Shown piece after piece: positions 1 to 5,749 of a DNA stretch of 5,872 nucleotides. The notes below the pieces were generated by a model that did not search any database, was not told the origin of the DNA, and was given only the letters and a program-made list of their open reading frames with translations. The DNA is from Oscillospiraceae bacterium (GTDB lineage: Bacteria > Bacillota > Clostridia > Oscillospirales > Oscillospiraceae), in NCBI GenBank assembly GCA_009785655.1, contig WQVW01000112.1, positions 1-5,872 of the forward strand. The letters are read 5' to 3'. Within the stretch, counting starts at the first letter, position 1; the number at the start of each line of letters is the position of its first letter. A program made the position numbers and the translations under genes.

Positions 1-1
1 A

Positions 2-1516
2 GAGAGTTTCGGTAAAACGATAGACGCCGGCTCCGCGATGCTGTTGGGGCTGGTTGAAGAATACAAGGCACGGAATGAGACGACACTTACCGGAGAAGAC
101 GCGTTCAAGTTATACGACACCTATGGCTTCCCGCTGGATATGACAGTTGAAATCCTGTCCGAACAGGGATTCAGCGTTGACGAAAAATCGTTTGACGAGC
201 ATATGCAAGCGCAGCGAACCAGGGCGAGGAACGCGCGTGCGGAACAAGTCGGAAGTGCTTGGGGCGGCGACGAAATCGGCGGAGAGGCGACCGAGTTCAC
301 CGGATTCGACAAGCTGACAGATACAGCGCAAATCACCGCGATTGCCGATGGCGTGATTCTGTTGGATAAAACGCCGTTCTATGCTGAACAAGGCGGGCAG
401 TCGGCAGATTTTGGGACGATCACAAGCGCAAATGCGGAATTTGTGGTGGACAATGTTGAACTCCGTACCGGCGGGAAATATCTGCACCACGGCAAAGTGA
501 TCCGTGGGTCGTTCATCGTCGGCGATAACGTGACGGCGGCGGTTGATCAAACACGCAGAGCGGCGATTTCACGTGCGCACTCGGCAACGCATCTGCTACA
601 CGCAGCGCTGAGGGAGGTGCTTGGGGAGCATGTTGGTCAAGCGGGGTCACTTGTTGAGCCGGATAAACTGCGTTTCGACTTCACGCATTTCGCCGCGTTG
701 ACGGGGGCTGAGCTTGAAGAAATCGAGCATCGTGTAAACAACGCGATTCTGGATGGAACGCCGATAACAGCGGCAGAAATGCCGATTGAAGAAGCGAAAA
801 AACAAGGCGCGATGGCACTGTTCGGCGAGAAATACGGCGACACTGTCCGCGTGGTCAAAATTGACGCAGTATCAGCAGAACTCTGCGGCGGCACGCACCT
901 GGACAACACAGCAAAAGTCGGCGCGTTTGCGATCACCGCAGAATTTTCGGTAGCTTCCGGCGTGCGGCGGATTGAAGCGACAACCGGGCGGGAGACACTG
1001 AACGATCTTCATGGCGCGAGGGAGCGTCTGGCGCAGCTTTCCGGTATGTTGAAAGCCGGGTCTGCGGATGAACTCCCGGTAAAAGTTGAACAAAACCTCA
1101 CGGAACTGCGTGAACTGCGCAGTAAGCTGAGCGCATTGTCCGCGAAAGAATCCGTCGGCGAGGCGGAGCGGCTGCTGCAAAGCGCGAAAGATATCGGTGA
1201 GTTGAAAGTCATCACGGCGATTACCGACAACCCGGATAATCTGCGGCAGATGGCGGACTCACTGCGGGATAAAGAACCGAACGTTGTCGCCGTATTGGCC
1301 GCCGTTCGTGATGGCAAGATCACAATCACCGCCGCTTGCGGCAAACCGGCGATTGCCAAAGGCGTCAAAGCCGGAGATATTATCCGCGAGATAACACAAC
1401 TATGCGGCGGCTCCGGCGGCGGCAAGCCGGATTTCGCCATGGGCGGCGGGAAAGACCCTGACAAACTGCAATCCGCACTGGATACTGTGGAAGGCATTGT
1501 GAAAGCGAAACTGTAG
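2..1516 (+). CDS. alaS: Alanyl-tRNA synthetase, 3' part (5' end outside window)
   Basis: Alanyl-tRNA synthetase charges tRNA-Ala in the cytoplasm and hydrolyses mischarged Ser/Gly-tRNA-Ala. The reading frame is open from base 2 and has no start here; the ATG at 38 is internal, since the preceding residues (ESFGKTIDAG) fit the family. The window holds 504 codons. Counting from M at 38: the LYDTYGFPLD motif at the end of the aminoacylation region (residues 25-34), the editing-domain zinc ligands HSATH (H181, H185), the second ligand pair in CGGTH (C283, H287), and the glycine-rich C-Ala motif with KPDFAMGGG near the end. The distance from the first editing histidine to the C-terminus (about 311 residues) matches E. 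coli AlaRS (about 312), so the C-terminal end is full length. The catalytic domain lies mostly upstream. The TAG stop falls inside a short palindromic repeat. Identification is near certain. Confidence 0.97.
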   Translation, partial: ESFGKTIDAGSAMLLGLVEEYKARNETTLTGEDAFKLYDTYGFPLDMTVEILSEQGFSVDEKSFDEHMQAQRTRARNARAEQVGSAWGGDEIGGEATEFTGFDKLTDTAQITAIADGVILLDKTPFYAEQGGQSADFGTITSANAEFVVDNVELRTGGKYLHHGKVIRGSFIVGDNVTAAVDQTRRAAISRAHSATHLLHAALREVLGEHVGQAGSLVEPDKLRFDFTHFAALTGAELEEIEHRVNNAILDGTPITAAEMPIEEAKKQGAMALFGEKYGDTVRVVKIDAVSAELCGGTHLDNTAKVGAFAITAEFSVASGVRRIEATTGRETLNDLHGARERLAQLSGMLKAGSADELPVKVEQNLTELRELRSKLSALSAKESVGEAERLLQSAKDIGELKVITAITDNPDNLRQMADSLRDKEPNVVAVLAAVRDGKITITAACGKPAIAKGVKAGDIIREITQLCGGSGGGKPDFAMGGGKDPDKLQSALDTVEGIVKAKL

Positions 1517-1536
1517 GGGCGAACATGGTTCGCCCG
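1512..1536. repeat. Short intergenic palindrome containing the alaS stop codon
   Basis: The arms GGGCGAAC (1517-1524) and GTTCGCCC (1528-1535) form a perfect 8-bp stem around the triplet ATG. The left side begins TGTAGGGGCG, and its TAG (1514-1516) is the alaS stop codon. The same ten bases, with one change, open the larger palindrome at 2390-2422. The two are probably members of one dispersed small-repeat family with different centres. There is no following T-run, so it is not a standard intrinsic terminator. The ATG in the loop has no ribosome site and is not a start. Confidence 0.65.
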
Positions 1537-1556
1537 CAAGAGACAAGGAGGCGCAA

Positions 1557-1910
1557 ATGAGCGATTGCATTTTCTGCAAAATTATCAACGGAGAAATACC
1601 CTCCGATAAAGTTTATGAAGACGAGCACGTATACGCATTTCGTGATATTGAACCGCAAGCGCCGGTGCATATACTGGTAGTGCCAAAGGAACATGTTGCG
1701 TCGGTAGCGGATATATCGGCGGAGAATTCGCACCTGGCGGCAAAATGTCTGGAGGCTGCGGCGAAGATCGCCCGGACTGAAAATCTCTCCAGCGGATATC
1801 GCGTGATTGCGAACACCGGGCGTGACGCGGGGCAGACGGTTTTTCACTTGCACTTTCACCTATTAGGCGGCGCGGAACTCCCGGCCATGATCGTTGGAGA
1901 CGCAGTCTAG
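1557..1910 (+). CDS. HIT-family (HinT-like) nucleotide-binding hydrolase
   Basis: This 117-residue protein is a single-domain histidine triad protein of the HinT branch. Such enzymes hydrolyse purine nucleoside phosphoramidates and aminoacyl-adenylates in the cytosol. Visible features are the N-terminal CIFCKI with a Cys pair (C4, C7) typical of this branch, the conserved NGEIPSDKVYED stretch, the DIEPQAPVHILVVPKEH core, and the signature GQTVFHLHFHLLGG. There the triad is H97-H99-H101, with H99 the expected nucleophile and Q93 and N86 as nucleotide contacts. The length is normal for the family. The ATG is preceded by AAGGAGG at 1545-1551 with a 5-nt spacer. It lies 40 nt after alaS and directly abuts the mog gene, so co-transcription is likely. 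Removal of aminoacyl-AMP would suit a place beside a tRNA synthetase, but that link is inference. Confidence 0.95.
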   Translation: MSDCIFCKIINGEIPSDKVYEDEHVYAFRDIEPQAPVHILVVPKEHVASVADISAENSHLAAKCLEAAAKIARTENLSSGYRVIANTGRDAGQTVFHLHFHLLGGAELPAMIVGDAV

Positions 1911-2396
1911 ATGTTCACAGCAGCCGTGATAACGGTGAGCGACAAAGGCTCAGTTGGCCAGCGGGTTGACACAGCCGGTCCGCTGATTTGCGAAATGCTG
2001 GCGGGTGCGGGATTCCAGGTAACGCACACGTCAATCATCCCGGACGAGCGGGAGGTTATAGAGCAGGAGCTGATCAAATGTGCCGATGAATTGGATATCG
2101 CGCTGGTGATGACAACCGGCGGCACAGGATTCTCCCCACGGGATATCACGCCGGAGGCAACCATCGCTGTATGTGATAAGTTAGCCCCCGGCATCCCGGA
2201 AGCCATGCGGCTTGAGAGTTTGAAAATCACCCCCAGAGCCGCGCTGTCAAGAAGCCAGGCGGGAATCCGGGGCGGAACGCTGATAGTCAACCTCCCCGGC
2301 AGCCCGAAAGCCGTGCGTGAGAATTTAGAAGCGGTGCTGGACTCGCTTGAGCATGGTTTGGAAATGTTACGCGGAGAGACGGAACACCCCGTGTAG
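1911..2396 (+). CDS. MogA/MoaB-family molybdenum cofactor biosynthesis protein
   Basis: This 161-residue protein belongs to the MoCF (MogA/MoaB) family. Members adenylylate molybdopterin with ATP, the step before molybdate insertion. Seen in order: an N-terminal AAVITVSDKGSVGQRVDTAGP, which matches the family's TxSD start; IIPDE with D45; the signature TTGGTGFSPRDITPEAT (residues 68-84, with D78 at the position of the catalytic Asp of E. coli MogA); and NLPGSPKAVRENLEAV (127-142), the other conserved loop. The length is as expected for a stand-alone MogA/MoaB. Its ATG immediately follows the HIT stop codon (TAG then ATG, zero spacing). The only ribosome site is a GGAG at 1896-1899, 11 nt away, so translation may be coupled to the HIT gene. 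MogA and MoaB cannot be separated safely by eye, so no symbol is given. No other molybdenum cofactor gene is in view. The stop codon lies in a palindromic repeat. Confidence 0.93.
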   Translation: MFTAAVITVSDKGSVGQRVDTAGPLICEMLAGAGFQVTHTSIIPDEREVIEQELIKCADELDIALVMTTGGTGFSPRDITPEATIAVCDKLAPGIPEAMRLESLKITPRAALSRSQAGIRGGTLIVNLPGSPKAVRENLEAVLDSLEHGLEMLRGETEHPV

Positions 2397-2422
2397 GGAC
2401 GGCCAAAGGCCGCCCCTACACG
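2390..2422. repeat. 15-bp-arm palindromic repeat containing the mog stop codon
   Basis: The left arm CGTGTAGGGACGGCC (2390-2404) and right arm GGCCGCCCCTACACG (2408-2422) flank an AAA loop. They pair at 14 of 15 positions; the exception is A2399 against C2413. The TAG at 2394-2396, inside the left arm, is the stop of the mog gene. The TGTAGGG(A/G)CG beginning is shared with the smaller palindrome after alaS. It resembles the small palindromic units scattered between genes in many clostridial genomes. In RNA it would be a strong hairpin between mog and the glycyl radical enzyme, possibly giving partial termination or protecting the mRNA end. It lacks a T-run. Confidence 0.75.
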
Positions 2423-2431
2423 ATTGCCCGT

Positions 2432-2441
2432 AAGGAGGAGG
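2432..2441 (+). promoter_or_regulatory. Strong ribosome binding site fixing the start of the glycyl radical enzyme
   Basis: AAGGAGGAGG contains two overlapping anti-16S matches: AAGGAGG at 2432-2438 (9 nt from the ATG) and AGGAGG at 2436-2441 (6 nt from it). This selects ATG 2448 over the in-frame TTG at 2424, which lies upstream of the site. Confidence 0.85.
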
Positions 2442-2447
2442 TACACA

Positions 2448-5033
2448 ATGCCATTAACAAACGCCGAAAACATCGCGAAAAACCGCGATACTTACAAATA
2501 TGCGCATATGGTGGATACCGCGCCGCAGGCTTGTGAGCCGGTTGACAAAGAATGGGGCGTTGGTATATCCGGCAACACGGCGGAGCCTTCGCCATTTGCG
2601 CGGATTAATAAGATTTTGGCCATCACAGAGAAGACGACCAACGGCTTTGTTTCGCCGGATCGTGCGGAGCTTGTGACTGAGGCGTATAAGACCCACCCCG
2701 GTGCGCCGCAGATTTTGAAATGCGCGTATGGCATGGCGAACGTCCTTGACAACACGCCGATTTTTATTTTCGAGCATGAGCTGATTGTTGGTTCGCTGGG
2801 CTGTGAGAAAAAGGGCGCGCCTGTGCATCCGGAGTTCGGATTCAACTGGGTTGTGGACGAAATGCGCGACGGGCTGATGGATTTTTCCGAAAACCGCACC
2901 CACGATTATTTCACCTTTACCGAAGACGCGCAAAATCGCCTTGAGCAATTGCGCGAGTTCTGGGATGGCAACACCGTCGAAGATATGGTAAATTCGATGA
3001 TAGACGACGACGTGATCAAAGGCTCTCACGATGGGAAAGGTGTGTTTTTCGCCGATGCTTACGTCTTCTCCGGTGCGGGACACCTGGGGTTGGATTACGA
3101 ACGGCTGTTCCGCTTAGGCTACGGTGGAATTTGTGAGATGATTGAAAAGCAATTGGAATCGCTGTCAATCGCAGAGCCGGTGGATATCAAAAAACGCGCA
3201 TTCTACAATGCGGCACTGATTGTCACTGATGCCACGATCCGCCATATTCAACGTTACGCGGACTTGGCGCAAGATATGGCCGCCGCGGAATCTGACCACG
3301 TTCGGGCAGATGAACTGCGGCAGATATCCACAAACTGCCGGTGGATATCCGAAAATCCGCCGCGCACGTTTTGGGAGGCATTGCAGCTGGTCAATTTGGC
3401 GAACACGATCATTCACATCGAATGCAACGGCCACTCTGTCTCATACGGGCGATTTGACCAGTATATGTATCCGTATTTTCAGCGCGATATCGAAAACGGG
3501 ACAGCCACCCGTGAGTTCATGCAGGAACTGATTGAGAATTTCTATATCAAGATCTGGGACTTGAACAAACTGCGCAATCATATCATCATCAAAACTTTCG
3601 GCAACGGCGGCATTGGCGGTCCGGCACTGACAGTCGGCGGGATTCTGCCGGATGGCACTGACGGGACAAATGAACTCACATTCATGGCGTTGGATGCGCA
3701 CGCGCATGTCAGGATTCCATGCCCATGGATGGCTGTGCGGTTGCACGCGAACACGCCGCGGGAACTGAAGATCAAGACAGCGAATCTTATCAGACTCGGT
3801 ACCGGCGAACCTAAGATTTTCAATGATGACGTCGCCATCCCGAGTATGCTGAGTTCAAATATCGCGGTGCATCACGCGCGGGACTATCAAGTAGTTGGCT
3901 GTGTGGAGCCTGATCCTTCAGGCAAAGCGTATGGCTGGAAAGACTGCGGACACATGAACATTGCCCGTGTGCTGGAGTTGGCGATCAATGACGGGCGGTG
4001 CTACAACTGTTCGACGGATTGTCCGCGCTGGGAAAAATGCGGCGCGGTTGGAAGTCGCCTCGGTCTCGCCACAGGAAGTCTTTCCGATTTTACATCGTTC
4101 GACCAGGTGCTGGAGGCTTATGACAGACAAATGGAATATTGGTGTGACCGTCAAGTGGCGTATCTCAACGCCGTGGATATCGCGCACCAAACGTTAAGGC
4201 CGTTGCCTTATCTCTCCATTTTGATGGATGGTTGTATCGAAAACGGCACGGATATCACGCACGGCGGGACGCTGTATAACTTTACCGGCCCGCAAGGCGT
4301 CGGCATCGGCACGGCGGGCGATGGGTTGTCCACGATAAAGCAGCTGGTGTTCGATGAAAAACGCGTATCCGGGCGGGAACTGTTAGACGCCGTTACCAAC
4401 AACTGGGAGGGGCATGAGCGGCTGTACGCCTATGTCAACTCTGACAGAGTCCATCACTACGGCAACGATGACGATTATGCCGACGAACTCACCAAGTTTG
4501 CGATGGATACATGGTGCAAGCATATAGAACGCAGGCCAAACGCTAGAGGTGGATTTTTCCAGCCGGGGGCGTATTCTGTGACTGTCAACGTGGCGCACGG
4601 CGGGAATCAATGGGCATCAATCGACGGGCGCGTGGCGTATGAGCCGGTGTCGGACTGCATGGGCGCGGTGCATACAAAATGGGGCTCTCATGATATCAAA
4701 GGCCCCTTGGCGATTTGCAGGTCGGTTACAAAGCTCGATCACGCGCGCGCCACAAACGGTACATTGCTGAACTGGAAGTTTTCCCCCAGCGCATTAGCCG
4801 GGGAAACAGGCCGCGATAGCTTCATCGCGCTGATTGAAGAATACATCTCACGCAAAGGAATGCACAGCCAGTTCACCGTGGCGAATCAAGAAACGCTGCT
4901 AGCGGCGCAGCAGAATCCGGATGAATACCGGGATTTGCTGGTGCGCGTCGCCGGATACTCGGCGTATTTTGTAGAGCTGAATAAGGCGCTACAAGATGAT
5001 ATCATCGGGCGGACGTCGCTGTCATTTGATTAG
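2448..5033 (+). CDS. Glycyl radical enzyme, glycerol dehydratase/PFL-like; substrate unassigned
   Basis: The product is 861 residues, normal for glycyl radical enzymes, which are oxygen-sensitive cytosolic enzymes switched on by a radical-SAM activase. Residues 50-840 show the PFL-like barrel: ELIVGSLGCEKKGAPVHPEF (111-130), GHLGLDYERL (211-220), CNGHSVSYGRFDQYMYPYF (326-344), GGPALTVGG (390-398), active-site VVGCVEP (thiyl C485, base E487), NFTGPQGVGIG (611-621), NGTLLNWKF (770-778), and the radical motif RVAGYSAYF with G836. Residues matching the substrate contacts of B12-independent glycerol dehydratase are present: H212, H329, S330, E487, and D499 fourteen residues after C485. This favours an eliminase (dehydratase-type) over formate-lyase chemistry. 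Odd points are a four-cysteine segment, C518-x2-C521-x3-C525-x5-C531, in the loop after the active site, and SDCMGAVHTKWGSHDIKGP (735-753) where relatives carry a more conserved glycine-rich loop. No activase or microcompartment gene is in view, and no encapsulation peptide is evident. The superfamily is certain; the substrate is unknown. Confidence 0.93.
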   Translation: MPLTNAENIAKNRDTYKYAHMVDTAPQACEPVDKEWGVGISGNTAEPSPFARINKILAITEKTTNGFVSPDRAELVTEAYKTHPGAPQILKCAYGMANVLDNTPIFIFEHELIVGSLGCEKKGAPVHPEFGFNWVVDEMRDGLMDFSENRTHDYFTFTEDAQNRLEQLREFWDGNTVEDMVNSMIDDDVIKGSHDGKGVFFADAYVFSGAGHLGLDYERLFRLGYGGICEMIEKQLESLSIAEPVDIKKRAFYNAALIVTDATIRHIQRYADLAQDMAAAESDHVRADELRQISTNCRWISENPPRTFWEALQLVNLANTIIHIECNGHSVSYGRFDQYMYPYFQRDIENGTATREFMQELIENFYIKIWDLNKLRNHIIIKTFGNGGIGGPALTVGGILPDGTDGTNELTFMALDAHAHVRIPCPWMAVRLHANTPRELKIKTANLIRLGTGEPKIFNDDVAIPSMLSSNIAVHHARDYQVVGCVEPDPSGKAYGWKDCGHMNIARVLELAINDGRCYNCSTDCPRWEKCGAVGSRLGLATGSLSDFTSFDQVLEAYDRQMEYWCDRQVAYLNAVDIAHQTLRPLPYLSILMDGCIENGTDITHGGTLYNFTGPQGVGIGTAGDGLSTIKQLVFDEKRVSGRELLDAVTNNWEGHERLYAYVNSDRVHHYGNDDDYADELTKFAMDTWCKHIERRPNARGGFFQPGAYSVTVNVAHGGNQWASIDGRVAYEPVSDCMGAVHTKWGSHDIKGPLAICRSVTKLDHARATNGTLLNWKFSPSALAGETGRDSFIALIEEYISRKGMHSQFTVANQETLLAAQQNPDEYRDLLVRVAGYSAYFVELNKALQDDIIGRTSLSFD

Positions 5034-5035
5034 CA

Positions 5036-5170
5036 CAAAACACCCGCCGACTGCGGTCGACACCCTCTTTGCTAAAGAGGGCAAAGAGGAGGATTTTCTT
5101 TCTAGACCCCCGTCTCCCGTCCCCAGCCCTCTTTAGCAAAGAGGGTGGCTCCACAGAGCCGGGTGTTTTG
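5036..5170. mobile_element. MITE-like element with nested inverted repeats
   Basis: This 135-bp element starts 2 nt after the stop of the glycyl radical enzyme. Its ends are perfect 11-bp inverted repeats, CAAAACACCCG (5036-5046) and CGGGTGTTTTG (5160-5170). Inside them, a perfect 21-bp inverted repeat pairs 5061-5081 with 5127-5147. Each 21-bp arm is itself a hairpin: CCCTCTTT, a 3-nt loop, then AAAGAGGG. Two more small stems lie between the ends and the arms: CGAC/GTCG at 5048-5059, and GGCTC/GAGCC at 5147-5160. The middle (5082-5126) is unpaired and pyrimidine-rich and encodes nothing. Terminal inverted repeats, small size and no ORF suggest a non-autonomous transposon relic. I see no clear target-site duplication beside the ends. 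As RNA it could also end or attenuate transcription from upstream. Confidence 0.7.
5061..5147. repeat. Perfect 21-bp inverted repeat with self-complementary arms
   Basis: The arm at 5061-5081 is the exact reverse complement of 5127-5147. The core CCCTCTTTGCTAAAGAGGG of the left arm and CCCTCTTTAGCAAAGAGGG of the right arm can each fold alone (8-bp stem, 3-nt loop) or pair with each other into one long stem. Two alternative structures are therefore possible. A direct repeat of AAAGAGG (5074-5080 and 5083-5089) adjoins the left arm. Confidence 0.85.
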
Positions 5171-5178
5171 CCTATAAA
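5150..5178 (+). promoter_or_regulatory. Possible sigma-70-type promoter at the edge of the MITE-like element
   Basis: TCCACA (5150-5155, four of six matches to TTGACA) and TATAAA (5173-5178, five of six matches to TATAAT) are 17 nt apart. Transcription would begin near 5185, about 25 nt before the start of the AT-rich gene. The -35 lies inside the element and the -10 just outside its right end. The match is moderate and AT-rich DNA gives chance hits, so this is tentative. Confidence 0.3.
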
Positions 5179-5196
5179 CAGAAAATTTATATTAAT

Positions 5197-5202
5197 AGGG
5201 GG
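5197..5202 (+). promoter_or_regulatory. Ribosome binding site favouring ATG 5211
   Basis: AGGGGG is the only purine-rich Shine-Dalgarno candidate. It lies 8 nt from ATG 5211 but only 2 nt from ATG 5205 and 5 nt from GTG 5208, so 5211 is the best-spaced start. Confidence 0.55.
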
Positions 5203-5210
5203 ATATGGTG

Positions 5211-5684
5211 ATGTCAGAGAAAAGCATTGAGGAGATTATCACAGGATATATTGTTAATGAAAACGTAAAAGAAGGCCTTTTGAACTTTGTCGGATGGTTG
5301 AGAGGGAACGAAATAACCCCGCTACGGCAATACTTTGAAGGACAAAGTCCATTTTGGGAAATACAATGTAATGGTAAAAAACATTATATTGTTTGGGACG
5401 AAAAAGATAATATAAGCATTATGCTTACGGATTGCTTTACCAATGAATTTCAAGCCGTTATCCTTGAAAATAATCTGCAGAATATAGTTTTGGATAATCT
5501 GCAACAATGTACGCGCGCTACCGGCGGGCATTGTAATAATTGTCATCTTCCGGATCATGTTACGGGGGTTGATCAAGTAATTTTTGGAAAAGAAGTGAAG
5601 AGCCTTTGCTGTGGTGAATATGTTTCAGTTGACAATCCCAGCAGTGAGACAATTGCGGGGATAAAAAAGCTGTTGACATTATAG
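5211..5684 (+). CDS. Small cysteine-rich protein of unknown function
   Basis: I do not recognise this 157-residue protein. The first ~95 residues look like a soluble mixed helix/strand domain with no signal peptide or membrane segment; it contains SPFWEIQCNGKKHYIVWDEK (46-65). The C-terminal part has a compact cysteine motif: C100-x7-C108-x2-C111-H112, preceded by GGH (105-107), then IFGKE (124-128) and a C133-C134 pair. These could bind a metal such as zinc, or form a redox site; that is inference. The start at 5211 is chosen by ribosome site spacing; ATG 5205 would add two residues. Composition differs sharply from its neighbours: 158 of 420 bases at 5221-5640 are G or C (about 38%), against 50-60% or more in sampled lines of alaS and the glycyl radical enzyme. 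Lying directly after a MITE-like element, it may be horizontally acquired. The dense cysteine motif argues for a real, intact gene. Confidence 0.8.
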   Translation: MSEKSIEEIITGYIVNENVKEGLLNFVGWLRGNEITPLRQYFEGQSPFWEIQCNGKKHYIVWDEKDNISIMLTDCFTNEFQAVILENNLQNIVLDNLQQCTRATGGHCNNCHLPDHVTGVDQVIFGKEVKSLCCGEYVSVDNPSSETIAGIKKLLTL

Positions 5685-5749
5685 AATCAAAGCCATAAGC
5701 GAAAATAAGCATTAACTACATCTACACACATAATCGGAGGTAACACAAC

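Noticed and set aside
1009..1539. Long open frames on the minus strand, such as those opposite alaS (1009-1539), mog (1907-2473) and the glycyl radical enzyme (2454-3083)
   Set aside because: They lie opposite strongly conserved genes, have no recognisable motifs and are biased, low-plausibility translations, as expected from GC-rich antisense frames.
1517..2422. The two short palindromes as rho-independent terminators
   Set aside because: Neither is followed by a T-run. They look like members of a repeat family instead, though a partial effect on transcription is possible.
2424..2447. In-frame TTG at 2424 as the start of the glycyl radical enzyme
   Set aside because: It would begin at the edge of the palindrome and read through the strong AAGGAGGAGG site. 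No ribosome site precedes it, whereas ATG 2448 is well placed.
1190..5005. Many GATATC palindromes (about eleven by eye)
   Set aside because: Most are GAT-ATC codon pairs for Asp-Ile in the reading frame, so codon choice explains them better than a binding or restriction-related signal.
5061..5147. Repeated CCCTCTTT/AAAGAGGG units as a CRISPR remnant
   Set aside because: There are only two copies, in inverted rather than direct order, within terminal inverted repeats, and no regular spacers.
5205..5210. ATG 5205 or GTG 5208 as the start of the AT-rich gene
   Set aside because: They lie only 2 and 5 nt after AGGGGG, too close for normal initiation; ATG 5211 has an 8-nt spacer.
5673..5701. 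Perfect TTGACA at 5673-5678 as a promoter for the DUF2284-like gene
   Set aside because: The hexamers 16-18 nt downstream (around 5695-5702) do not resemble TATAAT, and the motif lies in the coding end of the previous gene.
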